A DNA stretch of 64,000 nt from Actinocatenispora sp036503555. GTDB lineage: Bacteria; Actinomycetota; Actinomycetes; Mycobacteriales; Micromonosporaceae. Location: NCBI GenBank assembly GCA_036503555.1, contig DASXWQ010000048.1, positions 1-64,000 on the forward strand, given 5' to 3'. The number at the start of each line of letters is the position of its first letter. The first letter of the stretch is position 1. The translations under genes were made by a program, and so were the position numbers. Under the pieces are notes generated by a model. It had not been told where the DNA came from and searched no databases. It was given only the letters and a program-made list of their open reading frames with translations. This document shows, piece after piece, positions 23,853 through 32,744 of the stretch.

Positions 23853-25394
23853 TCAGGAGAGGGCTTCGGACAGGGCGGCGCGCTGCTCGGTGACGCGCTC
23901 GCGGTAGTGCTCGTCGCTGGACTGCGCCGAGCGGAACGCGGCGGTCTGCGCCTCGATCGACCGTGTCGTGTCGGCCTGCTCCCGCTCGGCGGACAGGCGG
24001 TGCTCGCCCCGGTTGCGCCAGCCGATGACGGCGATGATGCCGCCGACGAGCAGGATGATCAGGCCGAGGACCCCCACGCCAACACCCAGCACCGCGAAGC
24101 CGGCAACCGCGCCGACGAGGCCGACGCCGGCGGTGACCAGGCCGCCGACGAGCTGCGCCGGGCTCGCCTGGTACGCGGTCTCGATGTCGCGGCGCAGCGC
24201 GGCGAGATCGGCCGGTGCCGCGCCGTCGGCGGTCACGGTGATCTCCCGCCCGCGTACCCGGGCGGTGGTGGACGTGGGTGCCGGGCTGATGTGCTCGGCG
24301 ACCACGTCGACGCAGGCGGACAGCCACGGCGCGGCGGCACGGACCGCGACGGTACGCGTCGCCGGGGTGGCGTCGTTGGTGAAGATGTCGCCGCGGATCA
24401 GGTCGGCGACGTCGCCGACCTCGGCGTCGTACGGCTGGAAGGCCGGCCGGGGCAGCCCCGACTCGACCACCGAACGCAGCGTCTCGGCCCGCCGCAGCAG
24501 CTCCCGTTCCGGCTTGTGGCCCTCGTCGACGAGGGCGCGCAGCACGTCGCGCAGCGGTACCAGGGACGGGTCGTCGCCCTGCTCCGGGGTGGGCGCGTCG
24601 GCGGGCGCCGGGTCGGTGGCGGGCGCGTCGGCCGGTGGTGCGATCCGCTGGCGGAGCGAGCCGAGGGTGGTCGCGGCCGCCGAGGGCCGGACGGTCGTCA
24701 CGTTGGCCGAGCCGGTGACCTGGGCCAGCCACGGGCCGAGCGTGTCGGCGTCGGGGAGGCCGAGCACCGTCTGCAACGAGGTGACCAGCAGCGCTGGCCC
24801 CGGCCGGCCGAACGCGCCGGCCGCGGTCGCCAGCCACATCGCCCGCGCCGCGTACGTCACGGGCCGGCCCTCGGCCGGCAGCAGCCCCGCGAGCTGCACC
24901 GCGCTCAGGTCCACCGGGCCGGCCAGCCGCAGCGCCGCCGTCAGGAAGTACCTGGCGCGCCCCGGATCCAGCTCCGTCGCCTGCTCGGTGAACTTCGCCG
25001 CGGCGGCGTCGTCGTCGACGAGCTGCGCGTACAGCGCGCGGGCCGCGGGGACCAGCCAGTATCCGGAGACGTCCGGCAGCTCCGGCGGGTCGACCGGGCC
25101 GCCGGCCGTCACCGCACCGAGCAGCAGGCGTACCTGGTGGCGGACGATCGCCGTGTCGGTGTACACCGCCAGGTCGGCCCGGACGTCGGACAGCTCGACG
25201 AACGCGTCGAACGCCGCGGCGATCCGGTTCACCTTGCTCTGTAGGTCACCCTCGATCTTGGTGAGCCGGCTGCGCAGCTGCGACGACTGCCGGTACGCGC
25301 CGTCGACCGCGCTGTTCAGCTCGTCGATCTGTGCCCGCTGGCGTCGGTCGTACCAGTCACCGTCGCCGAGCCACCAGGCGAAGTCCTCGTTCAT
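23853..25394 (-). CDS. Coiled-coil protein with C-terminal membrane hairpin, unknown function
   Basis: 513 residues, no family recognised. The N-terminus (about 15-60) is a predicted coiled coil (QRAQIDELNSAVDG, then LRSRLTKIEGDLQSKVNRIA). A helical middle resembling tetratricopeptide-type packing includes EQATELDPGRARYFL. Two adjacent hydrophobic helices occur at about 428-470 (LVGGLVTAGVGLVGAVAG and VLGLIILLVGGIIAVIGW), then a charged tail. This suggests a cytoplasmic body anchored by a hairpin. ATG 25394 is preceded by GGAGG at 8 bases. It follows the carboxylase and 2H phosphoesterase genes with 63 bp between. Confidence 0.85.
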   Translation of the reverse strand: MNEDFAWWLGDGDWYDRRQRAQIDELNSAVDGAYRQSSQLRSRLTKIEGDLQSKVNRIAAAFDAFVELSDVRADLAVYTDTAIVRHQVRLLLGAVTAGGPVDPPELPDVSGYWLVPAARALYAQLVDDDAAAAKFTEQATELDPGRARYFLTAALRLAGPVDLSAVQLAGLLPAEGRPVTYAARAMWLATAAGAFGRPGPALLVTSLQTVLGLPDADTLGPWLAQVTGSANVTTVRPSAAATTLGSLRQRIAPPADAPATDPAPADAPTPEQGDDPSLVPLRDVLRALVDEGHKPERELLRRAETLRSVVESGLPRPAFQPYDAEVGDVADLIRGDIFTNDATPATRTVAVRAAAPWLSACVDVVAEHISPAPTSTTARVRGREITVTADGAAPADLAALRRDIETAYQASPAQLVGGLVTAGVGLVGAVAGFAVLGVGVGVLGLIILLVGGIIAVIGWRNRGEHRLSAEREQADTTRSIEAQTAAFRSAQSSDEHYRERVTEQRAALSEALS

Positions 25395-25457
25395 CCGTCG
25401 TACCTCCACGCGTCCCGGTGCATCGTGCCCGAACGAGGCAAGGGTCCGGGTGTCAGG

Positions 25458-25973
25458 TCAGTCGATCGGGCGATAAAGCCCGCGGGTGTGGTCCACGACG
25501 GCGGCGGAGCGCAACGACGCGGTGATCGGCAGTGCGTCCAGGCAGAGCCCGACGGCCCGCGCCAGGCCGGCCCACGGTACCTGCTGCGACACGGTGCAGT
25601 GGGGGACCCACGCGCCCGGCCGGTACACGTCCGCCACCTCCACACCCGCCGCCGTCAACCGCTCGTGTACGCCCCGGTGCAGCGCGAGCAGCTCCGGCCC
25701 GACGGCCGGGCCGAGCCACAGCACCCGGCGGGGGAACTGCCCGACCGTGGTGAACTCCAGGCGCAGGCCGTCCGGCGGCAGCAGGCCGCGTACCGCGGCG
25801 GCGACGTGCTCCGGGTCGAGCCGGCGGGCCACCGCCAGGGACAGGTGCGGCCGGTGCCGACGGTGCGTGTGCTCCCGCAGACTCGGTACGCCGGCCGCCT
25901 CCAACGCGTCCCACAGCCGGCGCAGCCGCGCCTGGCTGTCGCCGTCGAAGTACAGCTCGATCGCGGCGACCAT
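25458..25973 (-). CDS. 2'-5' RNA ligase / 2H phosphoesterase family protein
   Basis: 171 residues. Two HxT/S motifs of the 2H superfamily are visible: RPHLSL (about residue 42) and VPHCTVS (about 124). Members act as cyclic phosphodiesterases or RNA ligases on 2',3'-cyclic or 2'-5' bonds. The ATG lies 4 bases after the stop of the carboxylase gene, so they share a transcript; a functional link is unknown. Confidence 0.88.
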   Translation of the reverse strand: MVAAIELYFDGDSQARLRRLWDALEAAGVPSLREHTHRRHRPHLSLAVARRLDPEHVAAAVRGLLPPDGLRLEFTTVGQFPRRVLWLGPAVGPELLALHRGVHERLTAAGVEVADVYRPGAWVPHCTVSQQVPWAGLARAVGLCLDALPITASLRSAAVVDHTRGLYRPID

Positions 25974-25977
25974 TCTC

Positions 25978-27729
25978 TTAGTCGGTGATCTCGCAGATGA
26001 CGGCGCCGGCGGTGAGTACGGCGCCGACCGAGGTCGCGAGGCCGGTCACGGTGCCGGCCCGGTGCGCGGTGATCGGCTGCTCCATCTTCATCGCTTCCAG
26101 CACCAGCACCAGGTCGCCCTCGGCGACCGTGTCGCCGTCGGCGACGGCGAGCTTCACGACGGTGCCCTGCATCGGGCTGGCCAGCGAGGTACCGCCGGCC
26201 GCGGGGCCGTGACCGGCGCGGGACCGCTTGGCGGCGGCGCGCTTCGCCGGCGCGGCGACCGTACCGAGGGTGCCGGGGAGCGTGACCTCCAGCCGCTTGC
26301 CGCCGACCTCGACCACGACGGTCTGCCGGTCCTCCGGCTCGGCCGGCTCGGCGGCACCGGCGTACGGCTCGACGGTGTTGGTCCACTCCGTCTCGATCCA
26401 CCGGGTGTGCACGGTGAACGGCGCGTCCGGGTCGGCCGGCCGGAACGCCGGGTCGCGTACCACGGCGCGGTGGAACGGCAGCGCCGTCGCCAGCCCCTCG
26501 ACGACCATCTCGTCCAGCGCGCGGGCGGCGCGTTCCAGCGCCTCGTCGCGCGTCTCGCCGGTCACGACCAGCTTCGCCAGCAGCGAGTCGAAGTTGCCGC
26601 CGACCACCGAGCCGGTCTCGACACCCGAGTCGAGCCGTACGCCCGGGCCGGCCGGCGCCACGTATCGGGTGACGGTGCCGGGCGCGGGCAGGAAGTTGCG
26701 CCCCGGGTCCTCGCCGTTGATCCGGAACTCCACGGCGTGCCCGCGCGGCACCGGATCCTCCTGGTACCGCAGCTTGCCGCCGTCGGCGATGCGGAACTGC
26801 TCGCGTACCAGGTCGATGCCGGCGGTCTCCTCGGTGACCGGATGCTCGACCTGGAGCCGGGTGTTGACCTCCAGGAACGAGATCGTGCCGTCCTGCCCGA
26901 CGAGGAACTCGACCGTCCCCGCGCCGTGGTAGCCGGCCTCCCGGCAGATCGCCTTCGCCGCGGAGTGGATGGTGCGCCGCTGCTCGTCGCTCAGGTACGG
27001 CGCGGGCGCCTCCTCGACCAGCTTCTGGTGCCGGCGCTGCAACGAACAGTCGCGGGTACCGACGACGATCACGTTGCCGTGGGTGTCGGCCAGCACCTGC
27101 GCCTCGACGTGCCGCGGCCGGTCCAGGTACCGCTCGACGAAGCACTCGCCGCGGCCGAAACTCGTCTCGGCCTCGCGCACGGCGCTCGCGTACAGCTCGG
27201 GGATCTCCTCGACGGTGCGGGCCACCTTCAGGCCGCGCCCGCCGCCGCCGAACGCCGCCTTGATCGCCACCGGCAGGCCGTACTCCGCGGCGAACGCGAC
27301 GACCTCGTCCGGCCCGGACACCGGGTCCGGGGTACCGGGGGTCATGGGTGCGCCGGCGCGGGCCGCGATGTGCCGTGCGGTGACCTTGTCACCGAGGTCG
27401 CGGATCGCCTGCGGCGTCGGCCCGATCCAGGTCAGCCCGGCGCCGAGGACCGCCTCGGCGAAGTCGCCGTTCTCGGACAGGAACCCGTACCCCGGATGCA
27501 CGGCGTCCGCACCCGACCGGGCCGCCACATCCAGCAGCTTCGCGATGGAAAGGTACGTCTCGGCCGCGGTGACGCCGCCCAACGCGTACGCCTCGTCGGC
27601 GATCCGGGCATGCGGGGCGTCCCGGTCCTCGTCCGCGTACACGGCGACGCTGGCCAGGCCGGCGTCCCGGCAGGCGCGGGCCACCCGGACGGCGATCTCG
27701 CCACGGTTCGCGATCAGTACCTTGCGCAC
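25978..27729 (-). CDS. Acyl-CoA carboxylase alpha subunit (biotin carboxylase + BCCP)
   Basis: 583 residues. The biotin carboxylase part starts RKVLIANRGEIAVRV and contains the ATP-grasp glycine loop KAAFGGGGRGLK, FLEVNTRLQVEHPVTEE and the C-terminal domain. A linker rich in Ala/Lys/Arg leads to the biotinyl domain with EAMKMEQ, biotin-accepting Lys near residue 548. It carboxylates acetyl- or propionyl-CoA with a beta subunit that is not in the window. GTG 27729 is preceded by GGAGGGAG and starts exactly at the family N-terminus. The 2H phosphoesterase and coiled-coil genes follow. Confidence 0.95.
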   Translation of the reverse strand: MRKVLIANRGEIAVRVARACRDAGLASVAVYADEDRDAPHARIADEAYALGGVTAAETYLSIAKLLDVAARSGADAVHPGYGFLSENGDFAEAVLGAGLTWIGPTPQAIRDLGDKVTARHIAARAGAPMTPGTPDPVSGPDEVVAFAAEYGLPVAIKAAFGGGGRGLKVARTVEEIPELYASAVREAETSFGRGECFVERYLDRPRHVEAQVLADTHGNVIVVGTRDCSLQRRHQKLVEEAPAPYLSDEQRRTIHSAAKAICREAGYHGAGTVEFLVGQDGTISFLEVNTRLQVEHPVTEETAGIDLVREQFRIADGGKLRYQEDPVPRGHAVEFRINGEDPGRNFLPAPGTVTRYVAPAGPGVRLDSGVETGSVVGGNFDSLLAKLVVTGETRDEALERAARALDEMVVEGLATALPFHRAVVRDPAFRPADPDAPFTVHTRWIETEWTNTVEPYAGAAEPAEPEDRQTVVVEVGGKRLEVTLPGTLGTVAAPAKRAAAKRSRAGHGPAAGGTSLASPMQGTVVKLAVADGDTVAEGDLVLVLEAMKMEQPITAHRAGTVTGLATSVGAVLTAGAVICEITD

Positions 27730-27907
27730 TCGTACGCTCCCTCCGACATCCCTCGCGGAGTCTATGTCCCGGCCCCGGCGGTGGGGTTTTCCCCAGCCCG
27801 GCGGCTGGCGGCACCGCCAGGCGGATGATGCCGGGCCGCCGCATTCTTCGTACGCCGTCCGCCCGGAAGCCTGAACGGGTACCCCCTTCCCACCGCCGGA
27901 GGCACCC

Positions 27908-29266
27908 GTGGCCACCCTCGTAGCTCCCGTCCCCGACACCCGCGCGCGCCTGGTGGCCCGCCCCCAGGCACCTGCGGCCGGGCGGGACCGGTTCGTCGAC
28001 GCGGTACGCGCGTTCGGCACGCTCGCCGTCCTGGCCCTGCACTGGCTGATCCCGGTCGTCGCGTGGGACGGGCACCGGCTCGCCGTCGGCAACGCGCTGG
28101 CCGGCGGGTACGGCTGGCTCGCCACCTGGCCGCTCCAGGTGATGCCGCTGATGTTCTTCGCCGCCGGGGCGGGCAGCTGGTGGTCCCGCCGGCACGCCGG
28201 TGCGGTCGTACCGTTCCTGCGGCGGCGGCTGTCGCGGCTGATGCCGCCGGTCGTGGTGTTCCTGGGCGCGTGGGCGCTGGTGATCGCGCCGGCCTGCCTC
28301 GCCCTCGGCGTACCCCTGGACGCGGTACGGCGGGCCGCCGGCCTCGCCCCCCAGCTCCTCTGGTTCGTCGCCGTCTACCTGCTGCTGCTCGTGGCCACAC
28401 CACTGCTGCTGCGGGCGTACTCCCGGTGGGGGCTGCGGGTGGCGGTCGTGCTGGCCGGCGCGGCCGTCGCGGTCGACCTGGCCCGGTTCGCCGCGGGCGG
28501 CCCGTCCTGGCTCGGCTACCTGAACGTGCTGTTCGTGTGGCTGGTGCCGTACCTCGTCGGCTTCGCGTACGCCGACGGGACGCTCGCCGCGCTGCGCCGC
28601 CGCGCCCTGGTCCTCGTCGGTACCGGCGCGGTGGCCACGCTCGCCGCGCTCGTCGCCGTCGGCCCGTACCCGCCGAGCATGGTCGGCCTGCCCGGCGACA
28701 CGATGTCCAACATGAACCCGCCGACCGTCTGCCTGCTCGCCGTCACCGTGTACCAGGTGGCGTTCGCGCTGCTGCTGCGCGGCGCGGTGCTGCGGATGCT
28801 GGCGGTACGCCCGGTGGGCCGGCTGGTCGGCTTCGTCCAGGCCCGCAGCATGACCATCTACCTGTGGCACCTGACTGCGATGTTCCTCGTCGTCGGGGTC
28901 GTGCTGTTCGGCCTGCACCACGACCTGCCGACGGCCTGGACCGCGCAGTGGTGGCTCACCCGCCCCCTCTGGTACGCGGGGCTGCTCGCGGTGCTCGCCG
29001 TCCTGGTGCGGCTGTTCGCCCGGGTCGAGACAGTCGGCGTACCGGCCCGGCTGGCGACGCACGCCCGCACCGCCGCCGGGTACGCCGGGGTGGCGTGCCT
29101 GCTCGCCGCGATCCTGCTGGCGATCACCCAGGGCACGCTGGCCACCGCGGCGTTCGGCCCGCAGGCCGTCGCCGCCGTCCTGCTCGGCCTCGGCCTCGCG
29201 TTGACCGCCCTGTCCCGCACCGGCCGGCCGGCCGACCGTTCGGCCGATCCCGCCCACACCGCCTGA
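27908..29266 (+). CDS. Acyltransferase 3 family membrane protein
   Basis: 452 residues with about ten hydrophobic segments. It has the family's RFVDAVRAFGTLAVLALHW near the N-terminus (catalytic-type His of the first helix) and later SMTIYLWHLTAM. Such proteins O-acylate sugars, peptides or antibiotics at the membrane. GTG 27908 follows GGAGG at 6 bases. It is divergent from the carboxylase gene and followed by a hairpin. Confidence 0.9.
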   Translation: MATLVAPVPDTRARLVARPQAPAAGRDRFVDAVRAFGTLAVLALHWLIPVVAWDGHRLAVGNALAGGYGWLATWPLQVMPLMFFAAGAGSWWSRRHAGAVVPFLRRRLSRLMPPVVVFLGAWALVIAPACLALGVPLDAVRRAAGLAPQLLWFVAVYLLLLVATPLLLRAYSRWGLRVAVVLAGAAVAVDLARFAAGGPSWLGYLNVLFVWLVPYLVGFAYADGTLAALRRRALVLVGTGAVATLAALVAVGPYPPSMVGLPGDTMSNMNPPTVCLLAVTVYQVAFALLLRGAVLRMLAVRPVGRLVGFVQARSMTIYLWHLTAMFLVVGVVLFGLHHDLPTAWTAQWWLTRPLWYAGLLAVLAVLVRLFARVETVGVPARLATHARTAAGYAGVACLLAAILLAITQGTLATAAFGPQAVAAVLLGLGLALTALSRTGRPADRSADPAHTA

Positions 29267-29290
29267 CCGCTAGCGTCCGGTCCTGTTCTC

Positions 29291-29324
29291 GGCCGTGGCC
29301 GCGCCTTCCCGCGCGGTCACGGCC
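29291..29324 (+). terminator. Hairpin downstream of acyltransferase gene
   Basis: Arms 29291-29303 and 29312-29324 (13 bp, one mismatch) with an 8-base loop, about 25 bp after the stop. A stretch further on (29325-29436, plus strand) reads LGESGAADKRYQPLTVAAAR and may be an unrelated gene remnant. Confidence 0.6.
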
Positions 29325-29438
29325 GTTCGCCGCGAAAGGGCTCCTCGGCGAGTCGGGCGCGGCCGACAAGCGGTACCAGCCGCTGACCGTCGCGGCCGCC
29401 CGATACTTCCTCGGGCGGCTGCGACCGGCCGCCTGACG

Positions 29439-30182
29439 TCAGGCGAGGAAGCGCTCGATCTCGGTGGTGAGGGCGACGGGCGTCTCGTCCATCGGGTAGT
29501 GGCCGGCGTTGGCGAGGACGGTCAGCTCGACGTCGGGGTACCAGTGGTGGAAGGTGGCGCGCATGACGTCGGCGGACAGCGCCGGGTCGTGCTCGCCGAC
29601 GATCAGCCGGACCGGTACGTCGGCGCCGGCGACGTGCTCGTGGAAGTCCTCGTACGCCCAGGAGCGCAGGTAGCCGGCGAACGCGTCGACGGTCGAGGTG
29701 GCGACCGACCGGCTCACCATCGCGTCGAGCCAGGTGCCGGTGAGCCGGCCGCCGGTGGTGAAGTCGATGATGGCGCGGCGGTGCGCCGGCTCGTCGGCGG
29801 CGCCGGTGAACAGCGCCTCGGTCGGCTCGTCGAACGGCACGCCCGACGCCGGCACCGGGCAGATCCCGACGACGGTGCGCACCCGCTCGGGCGCCAGCGT
29901 GTACACCCGCTGCACGGCCTTGCCGCCCATCGAGTGCCCGACCAGCGAGAACCGCTCCCAGCCCAGGGAGTCGGCGAGCGCGATCGTGTCCGCGGCGATC
30001 TCGTCCACCGTGTACGCGCCGGCCTCGTCGCGGCGCGACCCGTACCCGCGGCAGTCGGGGAAGGCGTAGCTGAACGTGCCGGTGTCGAGGTGCGGCCACA
30101 CCGGTGACCAGGACTCGGCCGGGCCGAGCCAACCGTGTAGCGCGATGACGTGGTGGTCCCCGGTACCGATCCGGTGGGTCAT
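29439..30182 (-). CDS. Alpha/beta hydrolase
   Basis: 247 residues. Oxyanion region HGWLGPAESW, nucleophile elbow GHSMGG (Ser about 91), acid in VGEHDPAL and terminal histidine in NAGHYPMDE form a complete triad. The ATG at 30182 follows GGGAG. Substrate unknown; the adjacent secreted PLD-like gene is divergent. Confidence 0.92.
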   Translation of the reverse strand: MTHRIGTGDHHVIALHGWLGPAESWSPVWPHLDTGTFSYAFPDCRGYGSRRDEAGAYTVDEIAADTIALADSLGWERFSLVGHSMGGKAVQRVYTLAPERVRTVVGICPVPASGVPFDEPTEALFTGAADEPAHRRAIIDFTTGGRLTGTWLDAMVSRSVATSTVDAFAGYLRSWAYEDFHEHVAGADVPVRLIVGEHDPALSADVMRATFHHWYPDVELTVLANAGHYPMDETPVALTTEIERFLA

Positions 30183-30329
30183 GCCCGACTCCCGTCTGTC
30201 CGTTGTGGACGGTCAGCGCTCATGCTGGCACATTCCTCGCTGACGTGGACAGTGCGCCCAGAGGGGTCGGGACGGGGCGGTTCTTCAGTAGACTGCCGGT
30301 GGCAGATTCCTTCTGGTATTGGAGCTGCG

Positions 30330-31580
30330 ATGAAGGTTCTTGCACGAGTGGCCGCCGCACTCGCCGTCGGCGCCACCGTCCTCGTCGGCGCCGCGCCCGC
30401 GCACGCCGCGGTCACCACGCAGGCCGTCTTCAACGACCCCGGCGGTACGGCCGCCGAGCAGGCGGCGATCGTCACCCGGATCGTCCAGCTGATCGACGGC
30501 GCCCCGGCCGGCTCCCGGATCCGCATGTCGATGTTCTACGCCGACGACAGCACGATCCCCGACGCGCTGGTCGCCGCGAAGAACCGGGGCGTGAACGTGC
30601 AGGTCGTCTTCTCGTACAAGGAGACCGGCGTTGCGCTGTGGCCGGGCCTGACCGCCGCGCTGGGCACCGACAAGACGGCGCCGTCGTACGCGATCACGTG
30701 CCCGTCGGGTCGCGGCTGCGTCGGCAGCCGGACGCTGTCGAGCGTGGAGTCCATCAACCACAACAAGTTCTTCCTGTTCTCGTCGACCGGCGGTACGCCG
30801 AACGTCGTCGTGCAGTCCTCCGCCAACCTGCACAACGGCCGCGACGGTACGAAGGGCTGGAACAACGCGCTCGTACTCACCGGCAACGACGGGATCTACG
30901 CCGCGTACTCGGCGTACTTCGACGACCTGGTGCGGATGGTCGTGAACAACAACTACTACGACACCGGCCGCCCGCCGGTGACGTCCGGCGACGCGAAGAT
31001 CCACTTCTTCCCGCGGCAGGAGGCCAGCGGCGCCAACGTCTACCGCGACCCGACCGAGGACACCGTCGAGACGGTGCTCGACCACGTGGACTGCTTCGGC
31101 AACACGAAGGTCGGCACGACCGACAACCACCGGACCATCATCCGGGTCAACACCAACATCTTCAGCCGGCCGTACCTGGCGGCGAAGCTCGTCGCGCTGG
31201 ACGCCGCCGGCTGCTACGTCGAGGTCGTCGAGAACTACGCCAGCGGCGACACCGGCCTCGCGCACGAGTCGCTGAGCGACATGCTCGCCAAGACGACCAA
31301 CGCGTACAACGGGGTCGTGGTGCGGTACTACTGCGACACCGACCCGGTGTGGACGCACTCGAAGTACCTGGAGGTCGAGGGCAACTACTACGGCGGCGCC
31401 GACCGCGAGATCGTGTGGACCGGCAGCGCCAACCTGTCGACCAACTCGCTGCGCCAGTCGGACGAGACGATCCTGCAGATCGAGGACCCGACGGTGTTCG
31501 CCGCGTACCGCGACAACTTCCGTGCGGCCCGCGACGGCGCGCTCCACCAGCCCGCGAACGGCGCCGCTATCACCTGCTGA
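30330..31580 (+). CDS. Secreted phospholipase D-like protein
   Basis: 416 residues. A signal peptide (MKVLARVAAALAVGATVLVG, cleavage after AHA near residue 26) is followed by two PLD-type halves. The motifs are His144-Asn-Lys146 in INHNKFFLFSS and His343-Ser-Lys345 in WTHSKYLEVEG; the Asp expected four residues after each Lys is Ser and Glu respectively. QSSANL and TGSANLS follow at the normal places. It is probably an extracellular phosphodiesterase or nuclease with modified active site. Four cysteines could form disulfides. It ends at a strong hairpin. Confidence 0.9.
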   Translation: MKVLARVAAALAVGATVLVGAAPAHAAVTTQAVFNDPGGTAAEQAAIVTRIVQLIDGAPAGSRIRMSMFYADDSTIPDALVAAKNRGVNVQVVFSYKETGVALWPGLTAALGTDKTAPSYAITCPSGRGCVGSRTLSSVESINHNKFFLFSSTGGTPNVVVQSSANLHNGRDGTKGWNNALVLTGNDGIYAAYSAYFDDLVRMVVNNNYYDTGRPPVTSGDAKIHFFPRQEASGANVYRDPTEDTVETVLDHVDCFGNTKVGTTDNHRTIIRVNTNIFSRPYLAAKLVALDAAGCYVEVVENYASGDTGLAHESLSDMLAKTTNAYNGVVVRYYCDTDPVWTHSKYLEVEGNYYGGADREIVWTGSANLSTNSLRQSDETILQIEDPTVFAAYRDNFRAARDGALHQPANGAAITC

Positions 31581-31587
31581 CCCGGAC

Positions 31588-31613
31588 GGTCCGGCCCTGC
31601 GCGGGGCCGGACC
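31588..31613 (+). terminator. 10-bp perfect stem terminator
   Basis: GGTCCGGCCC, 6-base loop, GGGCCGGACC, 8 bases after the PLD-like stop codon. Confidence 0.8.
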
Positions 31614-31619
31614 CTGGGC

Positions 31620-31661
31620 GTCCACTGTGGACCGAACGGGTCCTGGACGTCCACTGTGGAC
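31620..31661. repeat. Two copies of GTCCACTGTGGAC in direct tandem, intergenic
   Basis: Copies at 31620-31632 and 31649-31661, both flanked on the right by CGAA. Their spacing is 29 bp start to start. They lie between the PLD terminator and a pseudogene. Confidence 0.9.
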
Positions 31662-31754
31662 CGAAGGAGCACGCTCGCCCGTTCCGCCCGGTCTGCCGTT
31701 TCGCCCGCCGTACCCGCGCTTCCCAACGACCGTGATCTTGGGTAGCGTCCGGCG

Positions 31755-32382
31755 CTGACCGGCTGGGGCAAGAGCCGGCCGCTGCGTGAGGTCCTGGCCG
31801 AGCCACCCGGCCTCGTGCTGGCGGGCGGCTGCCCCCCGTTCCGCGCGCCGTACACGCTGGGGGCGGTCGTCGACGCGCTCCGGCCGGCCACCGACGACGT
31901 GGCGGGGCTGGGGTTGAGCAGCCTGGCCGGCACGCTGCGGCAGCTGTTCCCGGAGTGGGCGGACGACCTGCCTCCGTCGCCGGAGCCGGCGGAGGACGCG
32001 GGCGCCGCCCGGCACCGGCTGTTCCGGGCGCTGGTGGAGCTGATGCTCGGGCGGGCGCAGGTGCTGACGGACGACTTCGAGTCCGGATACCTGAAGCTGG
32101 AACGCGCGGTCGCGGACCTGCCGCCCGGTTCGCCGCAGGCGGTGGCGACGATGAGCCTGCTCGGCCTGCCCCGCGGCCCCGACCGGCCCGTCGCCTGGTA
32201 CCAGCGCTGGCTGACCCGGGTCGCCGAGCACGCCGACGACCTTCCCCCGGTACGCCGGCTCGGCGCGACCGTCGACGTCGCGACCGGCCTGCTCATCCTC
32301 GGCGACCCGGCCGACTGGGACGCGGTGGCCCGGATTCCCGGTACGGCACCGACGTCCGACGCGTGGCCCTGTCAGCGAAGCG
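31755..32382 (+). pseudogene. Decayed AAA-ATPase/LuxR-type regulator fragment
   Basis: An in-frame stretch reads LTGWGKSRPLREVLAEPPGL then VLAGGCPPFRAPYTLGAVVDALR, followed by LPEWADDLPP-like and RHRLFRALVEL segments. This matches the region after Walker A of large ATP-dependent LuxR regulators (normally GxGKSRLxREVLA). The start, an intact Walker A, Walker B and the C-terminal HTH are all missing; after VELM the sequence jumps to a helical-repeat-like part. I read it as a gene with 5', internal and 3' deletions. Confidence 0.65.
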
Positions 32383-32742
32383 ATGAGCGGTCCGCAGCTC
32401 GCCGGCATCCATGCAGAGTGCGCACACGAGTTCGGCATGCGGCGTACGGATCTCGTGGACAGGCTCAGCCGCCGCTGGTCGGAGATTCTCGAGAAGCTAC
32501 GCGAACAGCCTTTGATCACCCAGGCTGCGCAACTCACCGAGGAAGAGTTCGCCACAGTGATGACACGGTTCAAGGAGACGCGTCGGAGCGACCTCACCGA
32601 GATTCACGATCTCTTGGAGAAGGCCATGTCGGACAGTAAGGGACTCGGGATCGGTGGGTTCGAATGGGCCGAGTCGGTCGACCGGAACCTACGTATGCTG
32701 CTGCGCGAGCTCAACCTTCGGGACGAGACCGCGACTCGTTGA
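32383..32742 (+). CDS. Hypothetical protein with atypical codon use, possibly a fragment
   Basis: 119 residues, starting MSGPQLAGIHAECAHEFGM, highly charged and helical (LTEEEFATVMTRFKETRRSD). Codons such as CTA, TTG, CCT, ATT, AGT, GGA and CGT are frequent compared with neighbours, suggesting foreign origin. It begins where the LuxR-like pseudogene breaks off and runs to the end of the convergent sigma factor gene. It has no clear ribosome-binding site. No family recognised; it may be the tail of a larger lost gene. Confidence 0.45.
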   Translation: MSGPQLAGIHAECAHEFGMRRTDLVDRLSRRWSEILEKLREQPLITQAAQLTEEEFATVMTRFKETRRSDLTEIHDLLEKAMSDSKGLGIGGFEWAESVDRNLRMLLRELNLRDETATR

Positions 32743-32744
32743 CG

